This document shows, one piece after another, positions 41,628 through 51,141 of a DNA stretch of 64,000 nt (position 1 is the first letter of the stretch; each line of letters starts with the position of its first letter). This stretch comes from Noviherbaspirillum sp. Root189. Its GTDB lineage: Bacteria > Pseudomonadota > Gammaproteobacteria > Burkholderiales > Burkholderiaceae_D. Both the position numbers and the translations under genes were made by a program. The stretch covers positions 1-64,000 of the forward strand of contig NZ_LMHZ01000067.1 in the NCBI RefSeq assembly GCF_001428545.1, written 5' to 3'. The notes under the pieces were generated by a model. That model was not told the origin of the DNA. It made no database searches and saw only the letters and a program-made list of their open reading frames with translations.

Positions 41628-42524
41628 ATGAAGCAAAGAAGCAAACACATTCTCTCCGGCTTGGCCGGAATGGCCGGAATGGCAGGCACGGTATGGCTGG
41701 GTCTGTTTGCGACGCTCTCCGCCAGACAACATAGATTGATATTCAACCCAATTCGTGTCAAAGAAGTCGAGCGTCCAAGAAGTGCCAGTCATCGTACTCG
41801 CTCGATTGTCTTGCGCAGCAAGGATGGGACAAGGCTATGTGGCTGGCTTTTGACGCCGAAGGCACCAGGCCCGCATCCAGCGGCGATCTATTTTGGCGGA
41901 CGCTCGGAAGAGGTCTCCTGGGTGGCGCGAGACGCTGGAACCATGTGCCCGGACATGACGGTTCTGGTGATGAACTATCGGGGCTATGGCGATTCCGATG
42001 GCATTCCGGCCGAGCGGCACCTGGTCGAAGATGGGCAGATGCTGTTCGACTGGCTGGCCGAACACAGGCGTGTTGATCCCGGGAGAATTGCTGTCATTGG
42101 TCGCAGCCTCGGTTCAGGCGTCGCTTTGCAGGTGGCGGCGCAGCGTCCTGCCGCTGCCGCTGTGCTGATTACGCCCTACGACTCTATCCTGGCGATTGCC
42201 AAGCGTCGCTTCAAGACGATCCCGGTTTCGCTGGTGCTCAGGCATCGGTTTGAGTCGATCAAGCACGCGTCGCAGGTCGTAGGGCCGGTCCTGGTCCTGC
42301 GCGCCGAGAATGACAGCGTCATACCGCGCTCGCACACGGATCTGCTGGTATCGAAGCTCGCCAGCGTGCAGGTCGACCAGACCGTGCCAGGATCGGATCA
42401 CTTCAATATTCCCTATCTTGCCGACACACAGCAGCGGATTGCGGGGTTTCTTCATGCACGCCTTTTCAGCGCGGAACAGAAAGTGCCCGCGATATCATCG
42501 CTGCTTACCTTGATTGGTCAATAA
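41628..42524 (+). CDS. Membrane-anchored alpha/beta hydrolase
   Basis: 298 residues. An N-terminal helix (ILSGLAGMAGMAGTVWLGLFATL) anchors a BEM46-like alpha/beta hydrolase. The nucleophile is in VIGRSLGSGVAL, Asp in LRAENDSVIP and His in GSDHFNIP; the oxyanion segment is NYRGYGDSDG. The frame is open to 41451, but ATG 41628, after GAGG and directly before the membrane helix, is preferred. Substrate unknown. Confidence 0.85.
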   Translation: MKQRSKHILSGLAGMAGMAGTVWLGLFATLSARQHRLIFNPIRVKEVERPRSASHRTRSIVLRSKDGTRLCGWLLTPKAPGPHPAAIYFGGRSEEVSWVARDAGTMCPDMTVLVMNYRGYGDSDGIPAERHLVEDGQMLFDWLAEHRRVDPGRIAVIGRSLGSGVALQVAAQRPAAAAVLITPYDSILAIAKRRFKTIPVSLVLRHRFESIKHASQVVGPVLVLRAENDSVIPRSHTDLLVSKLASVQVDQTVPGSDHFNIPYLADTQQRIAGFLHARLFSAEQKVPAISSLLTLIGQ

Positions 42525-42556
42525 AGACCTTTCGGGACGGACCGAGCCGGACGCAT

Positions 42557-42591
42557 AAAAAAAGCCCGCTGGCCAATTCAGGTAGCGGGCT
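42557..42591 (-). terminator. Intrinsic terminator (leftward)
   Basis: AGCCCGCT (42563-42570) pairs with AGCGGGCT (42584-42591), and on the minus strand a run of seven T (complement of 42557-42563) follows. It serves the small leftward gene ending at 42739, and possibly also the hydrolase gene in the other direction. Confidence 0.75.
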
Positions 42592-42738
42592 GAAAATGCT
42601 TCATTACAGGGATTCTTAATGCATCTATAGATTAAACCCGGTTTCGAGAGATGTCTTGGCTTGCGTCAATCCGGATACGTCTGCTTACATTTTTGACATG
42701 CTCCTTACATTCAGGCGCGTTTTTATTACGCTGCTTGC

Positions 42739-42927
42739 TTAAATCAGGAACCACGTATAGTCCGCTTCGTTATCGGGTTCCCGCTTCCAGTTTTTCCGGT
42801 CTTCCGTCGCCGATTCATCCTCTGGCGAACGGCGTGTCACGCGAAATTTCATCTTGTCCATACGGTATTCACCGGTTGGCATGTTGCCCGTCATCTCACG
42901 GCGCGCTTTGTCAAAATCGTTTTGCAT
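42739..42927 (-). CDS. Small charged hypothetical protein
   Basis: 62 residues, highly charged (MQNDFDKARREMTGNMPTGEY start, RRSPEDESATEDRKNWKREPD middle). GAAGGA lies before ATG 42927, and an intrinsic terminator lies downstream, so the gene is likely real. No family recognised. Confidence 0.55.
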   Translation of the reverse strand: MQNDFDKARREMTGNMPTGEYRMDKMKFRVTRRSPEDESATEDRKNWKREPDNEADYTWFLI

Positions 42928-43638
42928 AGGGTTCCTTCTGAATTATTTCATGCTGCATCAGGCACAACCCCGGACTACTACAAGGGAATACGCCATACCG
43001 TCAGATTAGGCCGTGCTGCAAAATCTGATATCGAAAACATCAAACGGCAGGCTGAGCAAAAACAAAGAATCGCCGGCATGTGGACCAATGGAGATGGTGG
43101 TGCAAGTACGTGCGCCGTTCGCACTGTCGCAGTGCGAAGACGCCATCGTCATGCGCTGTGTTGAGGCACAACACCCCAAGGTGATGCAAAAAATCCGTCA
43201 TTCCATGCTGAAAACCGGCACAAGTGGTATGGCATGCCGATTGCTAAAGTCAGTTCAAAGCAATAGCGCTTAGTAGTACTACGCCCAACGTCGGGCGAGC
43301 ATTGGACAAGGGTGTCCCGTGCATTGAAGCAGCAGCCTGCCGGCTGGTGCCAGGATGCGCGTACAGCTATGGATAACGGATGTTAATTAAAGCGAATTGC
43401 ATAGGCAGCTTCCGCGTATTGGCGGCTTTGATGCAAGCCACTCACATTGTTTGGAACCTGTTTTCGTCCCGTCTCCTCAGCAGGATCATTGATACCTCCA
43501 CCGACACGGTGGCTGGTATATCCGCCGCTACACCTGCCGGGCATGTTTTCTGCCGCCGGCCCAATTCGCCCCTCGCCCAAAGTTCAAAAATGATGCAGCT
43601 CTGCTGACGTCACCAATATTCACGTCCAAGGAAACGCT
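42928..43638. other. Upstream region of nirB, no confident gene
   Basis: About 700 nt. A 86-codon frame at 43013-43273 and a 75-codon frame at 43380-43607 lack SD and known domains. The stretch next to 43639 should hold the nir promoter; AAGGAA stands before the nirB ATG. I did not find a clear FNR-type dyad. Confidence 0.5.
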
Positions 43639-46170
43639 ATGAAAGTCCTCGTCATTGGCCACGGCATGGTAGGTCACAAATTTCTGGAAAGTCTGGACGA
43701 AGCCAACATCCGTGATGCGGAAGTGACCGTACTCTGCGAAGAGCCGCGCGCCGCCTACGACCGGGTTCATCTGTCCGAATTCTTTGCGGGAAAATCGGCA
43801 GCCGATCTGTCGCTCGTATCCGCGGACTTCTTCAATCGTGACAACCTGCTGCTCAAACTGAACACACGTGCCACCGCCATTGACCGTCACAACAAGACAG
43901 TCACGGTAAGCACGGGCGAAACCCTGTCTTACGACAAACTGATCATTGCCACCGGATCGTATCCCTTTGTGCCGCCTGTTCCCGGCAAGGACCGTCAGGA
44001 CTGCTTTGTCTACCGCACGATTGAAGACCTCGAAGCCATGCTCGAATGCGGCAGTCGTTCAACAAGCGGCGTTGTTATCGGCGGCGGCTTGCTTGGCCTC
44101 GAATGCGCGAAGGCACTGCGTGACATGAATCTGCTCACCCACGTTGTCGAATTTTCGCCGCGCCTGATGGCAGTTCAGGTGGATGACGCCGGCGGTCGCA
44201 TGCTGCGCAAGAAAATCGAAGACCTCGGTGTGCAGGTACATATCCAGAAGAATACCGTCGAGATCGTGGATGGCGAAAGCGCACGGCATCGCATGGTGTT
44301 TGCCGACGGTACGCACCTTGAGACAGACATGATCGTCTTTTCCGCCGGCATTCGCCCGCGTGACGAACTGGCACGCGAAAGCGCTCTCTCCGTCGGACCA
44401 CGTGGAGGCATTGTCATCGATAACTTTTGTCGTACGTCCGATCCGGATGTCTATGCGATCGGCGAATGCGCATTGTGGAACGGCCAGATCTTTGGCCTGG
44501 TTGCACCAGGCTACGACATGGCGCGTGTCGCGGCCAAACATCTCGCCGGCGAGGCGGCTGAGTTTGCCGGTGCCGACATGAGTACCAAGCTCAAGCTGAT
44601 GGGCGTTGATGTCGCCAGTATCGGCGACGCCATGGGCACCAGTGCCGGCAGCCGTGCATATCAGTTTGCCGACGAACGCAAGCAGGTCTACAAGAAAATT
44701 GTCGTGTCCGATTGCGGCAAGCATCTCCTCGGCGCAGTGCTGATTGGCGACGCCACCGAATACGGCACGCTGCAACAGATGATGCTGAACCGGATTGAAC
44801 TGCCAACTGATCCCGAGTTCCTGATTCTGCCGCAAAGCGATGGCAAGGCTAAACCCGGCCTGGGTGTGGACGCGCTACCGGCTTCCGCGCAGATCTGCTC
44901 CTGCAACAATGTGTCGAAGGGGCAGTTGTGCGAAGCGGTTGCGGGCGGGATCACGACGATTGGCGAACTCAAGTCCTGCACCAAAGCCGGTACCGCCTGC
45001 GGCGGATGCGTTCCGCTGGTGACGCAGGTCATGAAAGCGGAAATGAAAAAGCAGGGCCTTGCGGTAAACAATCACTTATGTGAACACTTTGCGTACTCGC
45101 GCCAGGAGTTGTTCCATCTGATTCGCGTCGGCGAAATCAAGACTTTCGATACGCTACTGGAAACACATGGCAAAGGCTTGGGTTGCGATATTTGCAAGCC
45201 CGTTGTGGCAAGCATCTTTGCATCTTGCTGGAATGATTTCGTCCTCAAGAAAGAGCATGCCAGTTTGCAGGATTCGAATGATTATTTCCTCGGAAATATT
45301 CAAAAGGACGGCACCTATTCCGTTGTGCCGCGGATGCAGGGTGGCGAAGTAACGCCCGACGGATTGATTGCAGTAGGACAGGTCGCCAAGAAATACGGCT
45401 TGTACACCAAGATCACTGGCGGACAGCGGGTCGACCTGTTCGGCGCCCGTGTCGACCAATTACCGGCCATCTGGGAAGAGTTGATCGATGCCGGCTTCGA
45501 ATCCGGCCACGCTTACGGCAAATCGCTGCGTACGGTCAAATCCTGCGTGGGATCGACCTGGTGCCGCTATGGTGTCGACGACAGCGTCGGTCTCGCGATC
45601 GAACTCGAGAACCGCTACAAGGGATTGCGCGCGCCGCACAAGATCAAGTTCGGCGTGTCCGGCTGCACACGCGAATGCGCCGAGGCACAGGGCAAGGATG
45701 TCGGCGTGATCGCAACCGAAAAGGGCTGGAACCTCTATGTCTGCGGCAATGGCGGCATGAAGCCGCGCCATGCCGAATTGCTGGCATCGGACCTGTCGAA
45801 GGAAGACCTCGTCCGCTACATTGACCGCTTCTTGATGTTCTATATCCGTACCGCGGACCGCCTGCAGCGCACCAGCGTCTGGCGCGACAACCTGGAAGGC
45901 GGCCTCGATTATCTGAAGGAAGTCGTAATCCAGGACAAGCTCGGCATGGCGGCCGAACTTGAGGCGCACATGCAGCATGTGGTCGACACCTACGAGTGTG
46001 AATGGAAGAACGCTGTCACCGATCCGGAAACCCGCAAGCGTTTCCGCCAGTTCGTCAACAGTGACCAGCCGGACCAGAACGTCGTGTTCGTGGAAGAGCG
46101 CGGTCAGATTCGTCCTGCCACGCCGGATGAACGCAAAGTCACCATTCCCATCATCGCAAAAGCAGCCTGA
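43639..46170 (+). CDS. nirB: NADH-dependent nitrite reductase, large subunit
   Basis: 843 residues, cytoplasmic, reduces nitrite to ammonia using NADH. FAD domain from VLVIGHGMVGHKFLE; NAD site VVIGGGLLGLECAKAL (about 150). BFD-type 2Fe-2S domain (about 410-475) with cysteines in ICSCNNVSKGQLC and CTKAGTACGGCVP. Siroheme/4Fe-4S part with SCVGSTWCRYG (Cys-x5-Cys) and GCTRECAEAQ (Cys-x3-Cys). A full set of cofactor ligands is present, so it should be active. nirD follows 11 nt later and an FNT channel after that: an assimilatory or detoxifying nitrite operon. Confidence 0.97.
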   Translation: MKVLVIGHGMVGHKFLESLDEANIRDAEVTVLCEEPRAAYDRVHLSEFFAGKSAADLSLVSADFFNRDNLLLKLNTRATAIDRHNKTVTVSTGETLSYDKLIIATGSYPFVPPVPGKDRQDCFVYRTIEDLEAMLECGSRSTSGVVIGGGLLGLECAKALRDMNLLTHVVEFSPRLMAVQVDDAGGRMLRKKIEDLGVQVHIQKNTVEIVDGESARHRMVFADGTHLETDMIVFSAGIRPRDELARESALSVGPRGGIVIDNFCRTSDPDVYAIGECALWNGQIFGLVAPGYDMARVAAKHLAGEAAEFAGADMSTKLKLMGVDVASIGDAMGTSAGSRAYQFADERKQVYKKIVVSDCGKHLLGAVLIGDATEYGTLQQMMLNRIELPTDPEFLILPQSDGKAKPGLGVDALPASAQICSCNNVSKGQLCEAVAGGITTIGELKSCTKAGTACGGCVPLVTQVMKAEMKKQGLAVNNHLCEHFAYSRQELFHLIRVGEIKTFDTLLETHGKGLGCDICKPVVASIFASCWNDFVLKKEHASLQDSNDYFLGNIQKDGTYSVVPRMQGGEVTPDGLIAVGQVAKKYGLYTKITGGQRVDLFGARVDQLPAIWEELIDAGFESGHAYGKSLRTVKSCVGSTWCRYGVDDSVGLAIELENRYKGLRAPHKIKFGVSGCTRECAEAQGKDVGVIATEKGWNLYVCGNGGMKPRHAELLASDLSKEDLVRYIDRFLMFYIRTADRLQRTSVWRDNLEGGLDYLKEVVIQDKLGMAAELEAHMQHVVDTYECEWKNAVTDPETRKRFRQFVNSDQPDQNVVFVEERGQIRPATPDERKVTIPIIAKAA

Positions 46171-46181
46171 GGTTAACCATC

Positions 46182-46529
46182 ATGAATAAAGAAGCTGAAA
46201 TGACAACCTGGAGTGCAGTATGTTCGGTGGACGACATCGTTCCCAATACCGGTATCTGCGCGCTGGTCAAGGACAGGCATGTGGCGGTATTTCATGTCAA
46301 GGACGATACCGAACGTCTGTTTGCAATCGACAACTACGACCCGAATGCACATGCCAGCGTGCTGTCGCGCGGCCTGATCGGTAATCTCGGCGAGCGGGTG
46401 GTGGTGGCGTCCCCGATTTATAAGCATCACTTCGATCTTCGCAATGGCGAATGTATTGAAGCTCCCCAGAACTCAGTAAGTACTTATCCGGTTCGAATTG
46501 AAAACCGCACGGTCTGGGTCGCGGTCTGA
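46182..46529 (+). CDS. nirD: Nitrite reductase, small subunit
   Basis: 115 residues with a Rieske-like fold lacking iron-sulfur ligands, as in NirD proteins (ALVKDRHVAVFHVKDDTERLFAIDNYDP, SRGLIGNLGERVVVASPIYKHHFDLRNGE). Partner of NirB. GAGG lies before ATG 46182; ATG 46200 is a second possible start. Confidence 0.95.
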   Translation: MNKEAEMTTWSAVCSVDDIVPNTGICALVKDRHVAVFHVKDDTERLFAIDNYDPNAHASVLSRGLIGNLGERVVVASPIYKHHFDLRNGECIEAPQNSVSTYPVRIENRTVWVAV

Positions 46530-46583
46530 CGCACAAGATTTTCGTTTATCAACCCTCATTCTTGCGACTTAAAAGGAAACATC

Positions 46584-47396
46584 ATGGCCTATTTAGCGCC
46601 CTCGGAATTCGTCACAAAAATGGTCGACGCCGGCGAATCAAAGATTTACATGGCCACCAGGGATGCATTGATCCGGGCTTACATGGCCGGAGCGATCCTC
46701 GCGCTGTCAGCCGTATTCGCGGTCACTGTCTCGGTACAGACCGGATATCCAATCATCGGAGCAATCTTGTTTCCGGTCGGCTTTTGCATGCTCTATCTTC
46801 TCGGCTTCGATCTGTTGACCGGCGTATTTGTATTGACGCCGCTTGCGCTGATCGACAAGCGTCCGGGTGTCACGATCGGTGCCGTTCTGAAGCACTGGGG
46901 TATCGTCTTTGTAGGTAACTTTTTGGGCGCCTTCACGGTTGCCGTCTTGATGGCCATCGTCTTCACGAATGGCTTCTCGACCGAGCCCAGCAAGGTGGGT
47001 CATGCCATCGGTGTCATTGGCGAATCACGCACACTGGGCTACGCACAATATGGCGCTGCCGGAATGCTGACTTTGTTTGTCAGAGGCATGCTCTGTAACT
47101 GGATGGTCTCCCTCGGGGTGGTCGGTGCAATGATCTCGACGACGGTGGGCGGGAAAGTCATTGCAATGTGGATGCCGATTATGCTGTTCTTCGGCATGGC
47201 CTTCGAGCATTCGGTGGTCAACATGTTCCTGTTTCCGTCTGGTCTGCTCATGGGAGGTAATTTCTCGCTCATGGACTATCTGATCTGGAATGAAATCCCA
47301 ACCGTACTGGGCAACCTGGTGGGAGGACTGGCATTCACCGGTCTGACTCTGTACACAACTCACGTGAAAACCGCTCCCAAGCGTTCCTTTCGTTAA
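46584..47396 (+). CDS. Formate/nitrite transporter (FNT) channel
   Basis: 270 residues with six membrane helices, a pentameric FNT channel moving nitrite or formate across the inner membrane. Family traits: YMATRDALIRAYMAGAILALSAVFAV, PVGFCMLYLLGFDLLTGVFVLTPLALIDKR and VRGMLCNWMVSLGVVGAMISTT, the last containing the omega-loop region, plus MAFEHSVVNMFLFPSGLL with the conserved His-x3-Asn. Lying behind nirBD it most likely brings in nitrite. AAAGGAAA precedes the ATG. Confidence 0.93.
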   Translation: MAYLAPSEFVTKMVDAGESKIYMATRDALIRAYMAGAILALSAVFAVTVSVQTGYPIIGAILFPVGFCMLYLLGFDLLTGVFVLTPLALIDKRPGVTIGAVLKHWGIVFVGNFLGAFTVAVLMAIVFTNGFSTEPSKVGHAIGVIGESRTLGYAQYGAAGMLTLFVRGMLCNWMVSLGVVGAMISTTVGGKVIAMWMPIMLFFGMAFEHSVVNMFLFPSGLLMGGNFSLMDYLIWNEIPTVLGNLVGGLAFTGLTLYTTHVKTAPKRSFR

Positions 47397-47420
47397 TCCG
47401 CAGGGAAAACTGTGAGAGAA

Positions 47421-47450
47421 GCGCCTCAGTGCCACCAGGCCCTGAGGCGC
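47421..47450 (+). terminator. Hairpin after the FNT gene
   Basis: GCGCCTCAG (47421-47429) pairs perfectly with CTGAGGCGC (47442-47450), followed by a weak TTTCAT. It lies 11 nt before the kinase gene, so it may be a leaky terminator reducing downstream expression, or may mask the ribosome site of that gene. Confidence 0.65.
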
Positions 47451-47460
47451 TTTCATATAC

Positions 47461-49197
47461 ATGATCAGTCAATTAAACATATCGATCGGACAGCATTCCG
47501 ATAAGGGGCGAAAGGAAATCAACCAGGATTTCCACGGTGCGTATGTCCCCAACGAACCGCTGTTGATGACCAAGGGGGTGGCGCTGGCTATCGCTGACGG
47601 TATCAGCAGCAGCGATGTGAGCCAGGTCGCCAGCCAGTCGGCCGTCACCGGCTTTCTTGAGGATTACTACTGCACCTCCGATGCCTGGTCGGTCAAGACG
47701 TCGATAGAACGCGTACTGGTTGCGACGAATTCCTGGCTTCATGCACAGACCCAGCAAAGTCAGTACCGGTACGATAAGGACCGAGGCTATGTGTGCACCC
47801 TGAGCGCGCTGGTTATCAAGTCGACGACGGCCCATATCTTCCATATCGGCGATTCGCGGATCTACCATGTGCGTGGCAATGCGACGGACTTGTTGACGAA
47901 CGATCACCGGATATGGATGTCAGCAGAGCAAAGTTATCTTGGTCGTGCACTGGGCGTTCATCAACAAATCGAAATCGATTACCGCACGCTGCAGGTTGAA
48001 CAAGACGATCTTTTTCTGCTCGCGACAGACGGCGTCTATGAACATGTTGACGCCGGCTTTATCATGGCAACGGTCAATGACAATCGGGATAACCTGGACC
48101 AGGCCGCAAAGGTGATCGTCCAGGAAGCATACCGACGCGGCAGCAAGGACAATCTGACCATCCAGATTGCCAGGATTGATGCCTTACCAGCGCCTGACGC
48201 CTACGAGATGTATCAGCAGCTAGCTGAATTGCCTTTGCCTCCACTGCTGGAGCCGAGGATGGCGTTCGATGGTTTTAGAATCGTCCGGGAAATGCATGCC
48301 AGCAGCCGCAGCCATGTATACCTGGCCATCGACGATGAGACCGGTACTGAAGTCAGTATCAAGACGCCATCGGTCGATCTGAGCGGCGATCCGGCATATC
48401 TGGAACGATTCCTGATGGAAGAGTGGATTGCGCGACGCATCAATAGCGCCCATGTGCTGAAGCCATGCTTACCCAATCGTAAGCGCAATTACCTGTACGT
48501 TGTGACGGAATTCATTAACGGCCAGACGCTGTCCCAGTGGATGATTGATAACCCAAAGCCTGACCTCGATACGGTGCGCCGCATTATTGAGCAGATTGCT
48601 AAAGGATTGCGTGCCTTTCATCGGCTGGAAATGCTGCACCAGGATTTGCGGCCTGCCAATATCATGATCGATACGACCGGCACAGTCAAAATTATTGATT
48701 TTGGTTCGACCAAGGTGGCAGGAATAACGGAAATGACTGCCAGTTCCGGGCCGCCTGAGTTGCTCGGAACGGCGCCCTATACCGCGCCGGAATATTTTCT
48801 GGAGGAAGACGGCTCATCGCGTTCGGACCAGTTTTCATTGGGGGTGATTGCTTATCACATGCTGACGGGAGGCTTGCCTTATGGGACGCAGGTGGCAAAG
48901 GCCAGAACCCATTCATCGCAAAACAAACTGGTCTATCAATCCGTGCTCGAACATCGCCGCGACATTCCACTCTGGGTGGATGAAGCAGTCCGCAAAGCAG
49001 TGCATCCGAAACCGCATAAACGTTACGATGACTTATCCGAGTTTATGTTCGATCTGCATCATCCTAACAAGGCCTTCCTCAACAAGACTCGTCCGCCACT
49101 CATCGAACGTAATCCTGTCGTTTTCTGGAAAGGCGTATCGTTCATTTTGATGCTCGTGGTTCTCTTGCTGCTCGGATATCCCTCGATCCCCAGGTAG
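47461..49197 (+). CDS. Fused PP2C phosphatase and Ser/Thr protein kinase
   Basis: 578 residues. PP2C domain (about 5-240): GRKEINQDFHG, LAIADGISSS, IFHIGDSRIYHV, LLATDGVYEHV, GSKDNLT. Kinase domain (about 270-530): Lys in EVSIKTPS, catalytic loop LHQDLRPANIMID, DFGS (DFG), APEYF. A single helix at the C-terminus (VSFILMLVVLLLLG) anchors it to the inner membrane. Such fusions often follow nitrate/nitrite transporter genes in Proteobacteria, as here. A switch acting on nitrite uptake or assimilation by reversible phosphorylation is an inference. Confidence 0.93.
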   Translation: MISQLNISIGQHSDKGRKEINQDFHGAYVPNEPLLMTKGVALAIADGISSSDVSQVASQSAVTGFLEDYYCTSDAWSVKTSIERVLVATNSWLHAQTQQSQYRYDKDRGYVCTLSALVIKSTTAHIFHIGDSRIYHVRGNATDLLTNDHRIWMSAEQSYLGRALGVHQQIEIDYRTLQVEQDDLFLLATDGVYEHVDAGFIMATVNDNRDNLDQAAKVIVQEAYRRGSKDNLTIQIARIDALPAPDAYEMYQQLAELPLPPLLEPRMAFDGFRIVREMHASSRSHVYLAIDDETGTEVSIKTPSVDLSGDPAYLERFLMEEWIARRINSAHVLKPCLPNRKRNYLYVVTEFINGQTLSQWMIDNPKPDLDTVRRIIEQIAKGLRAFHRLEMLHQDLRPANIMIDTTGTVKIIDFGSTKVAGITEMTASSGPPELLGTAPYTAPEYFLEEDGSSRSDQFSLGVIAYHMLTGGLPYGTQVAKARTHSSQNKLVYQSVLEHRRDIPLWVDEAVRKAVHPKPHKRYDDLSEFMFDLHHPNKAFLNKTRPPLIERNPVVFWKGVSFILMLVVLLLLGYPSIPR

Positions 49198-49230
49198 CAG
49201 CGCAAGCTTTGTGCGGCGCCTCTTCCATGT

Positions 49231-50772
49231 TCAGGCGATTTTAAATACGCCCACCGCCTGCGAAAGCGCCCCGGCCTGGTCGCGCATCGCGTCTGCCGCG
49301 GCTGCAGCTTCTTCAACCAGTGCGGCGTTTTGCTGGGTTGCCTGGTCCATATGGCTGACCGCCTGGTTGATCTGCTCGATGCCTGCGGTCTGTTCCTCGC
49401 TGGCGGACGTAATTTCTCCCATCACATCCGTGACACGCTGGATGCTTTCTACGATCTGCTGCATCGTTGCGCCGGCATTGTCGACAAGCTTGGTACCTGC
49501 TCCGACTTTTTCCACCGACTCGTTGATCAGACCTTTGATTTCCTTGGCCGCTGCCGCGGAACGTTGCGCCAGGGTGCGTACCTCGGAAGCCACCACGGCA
49601 AAACCACGCCCTTGTTCGCCGGCACGAGCTGCTTCCACAGCCGCGTTCAGCGCAAGGATATTGGTCTGGAATGCGATGCCGTCGATGACACTGATGATGT
49701 CCGAGATCTTCCTGGAAGATTCATTGATGGCGTTCATCGTCTCAACCACTTCCGAGACGACCGCGCCACCCTGATGCGCGACACTCGCCGCCGACTGTGC
49801 CAGCTGATTGGCCTGACGTGCATTGTCGGCATTCTGCTTGACTGTCGAGGTCAGTTCTTCCAGCGAGGATGCTGTTTCTTCCAGCGAGCTTGCCTGCTGT
49901 TCAGTGCGCGACGACAGGTCCTGGTTGCCCGTCGCTATCTGGGTCGAACCGGTGGCAATGGTATCGGTGCTGGTCCGAACCTGGCTGACAATCTGCAGAA
50001 GGCTGTCGTTCATATTCTTCAGCGCTTTCATCAGCTGACCGGTTTCATCGTTTGACATCACCCGAATCTGTTGCGTCAGGTCACCTGCCGCAACAGCGGT
50101 CGCGACTTTGACCGCCGCGTTCAGCGGCCTGGTGATTGCCTGCACCAGCCATGCGCCGACTACCGCTGCAAGGATCACGCCGAACAGGATGCCTGCCGTA
50201 CATGCGTTTCGGACCCACATATACACCGTCTGGGATTTTGTGAATTCAGCCTTTGCAACGTCCAGCTGCAACTGGATCAGGGCATCGAGCTTTTCTCGCA
50301 CCGGCTTGAATAACATGGTCATCGGCCCATGGACGGCTGCGATACCGGATTGGGTATCGAGCACTTTCAGCGCTTCAACAGCCGGCTTCAATCCCTCTGC
50401 CAGATATTTTTTGCGTACCTCGGTAAATTCTGCGGCAAGCTTTTTCTCTTCCGGCGTCAGGTAAGTCGCCATGTAGGCAGCCCACTCCTTGTCAACCAGT
50501 TGCGAACGCTCATTCACGTGTTTCAGGGATTCTTCGACGGCGTTCTGCTCACCGGTGAGCGCCTTGGAAATCACGATCTCATTCTCATTGATCATGCGGA
50601 TAATCCGATCGAGCTGGCCAAGGGTCACGAGCCGATCGTCGTAGATGGTCTGCATGGATCCATTTGCCTGGCTAAGGCTGACGATGCCGATAACGCCGCC
50701 AACGATCAACTGTATGGACAGGAAGGCGATCACGGCAATAAGCCGGGTTTTGATGGTGAAATTTTTGAGCAT
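49231..50772 (-). CDS. Methyl-accepting chemotaxis protein
   Basis: 513 residues. Helix 1 ([22 protein letters not shown]), four-helix-bundle periplasmic sensor (about 35-185), helix 2 ([21 protein letters not shown]), HAMP (about 212-265) and signalling domain with the hairpin tip [36 protein letters not shown]. Methylation regions include [25 protein letters not shown]. There is no C-terminal NWETF-type pentapeptide, so it would rely on other receptors for methylation. Class Tar-like. Ligand unknown. The intergenic space after it towards ftsH is 369 nt. Confidence 0.95.
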   Translation of the reverse strand: MLKNFTIKTRLIAVIAFLSIQLIVGGVIGIVSLSQANGSMQTIYDDRLVTLGQLDRIIRMINENEIVISKALTGEQNAVEESLKHVNERSQLVDKEWAAYMATYLTPEEKKLAAEFTEVRKKYLAEGLKPAVEALKVLDTQSGIAAVHGPMTMLFKPVREKLDALIQLQLDVAKAEFTKSQTVYMWVRNACTAGILFGVILAAVVGAWLVQAITRPLNAAVKVATAVAAGDLTQQIRVMSNDETGQLMKALKNMNDSLLQIVSQVRTSTDTIATGSTQIATGNQDLSSRTEQQASSLEETASSLEELTSTVKQNADNARQANQLAQSAASVAHQGGAVVSEVVETMNAINESSRKISDIISVIDGIAFQTNILALNAAVEAARAGEQGRGFAVVASEVRTLAQRSAAAAKEIKGLINESVEKVGAGTKLVDNAGATMQQIVESIQRVTDVMGEITSASEEQTAGIEQINQAVSHMDQATQQNAALVEEAAAAADAMRDQAGALSQAVGVFKIA

Positions 50773-51141
50773 AGTGATTGGGTAAGAAGCTGTCAGGATA
50801 TGTTGAGCCTCAGGAAACGACAGTTTGTGACCGCTGCGACCTGTCTACCGCGGCATTACTGTATTTTGACATTTCCTTGCAACAATTAATTGAAAATCTG
50901 GCGTTGTGCAATTCGTACTGCATAAAATTGTTGTAAGTTGGCACCGCGACATAGCACGCATTGTTCTGCGGTGCAGCAAAATGTCTAAAAGATTACAGAT
51001 TGCAAACGTCTGGGGGTAGAAGGAGGATGTCAAGATAAATGCCGGTTCGCAGGCATCAGTTGCATGGTAGCTTGAGGTAAAACAACGCTGATTATGGAAG
51101 CTTGAGAAACTTACGCCTCGTTGTTCTGGCCGAATCGTTAT
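50773..51141. other. Divergent promoter region between the receptor and FtsH genes
   Basis: About 370 nt, AT-rich, must hold promoters for the leftward chemotaxis receptor and the rightward FtsH gene. No gene, RNA or strong hairpin was recognised. Confidence 0.5.

Noticed and set aside
43013-43273. 86-codon frame upstream of nirB
   Set aside because: No SD or domain; overlapping alternative frames are equally open.
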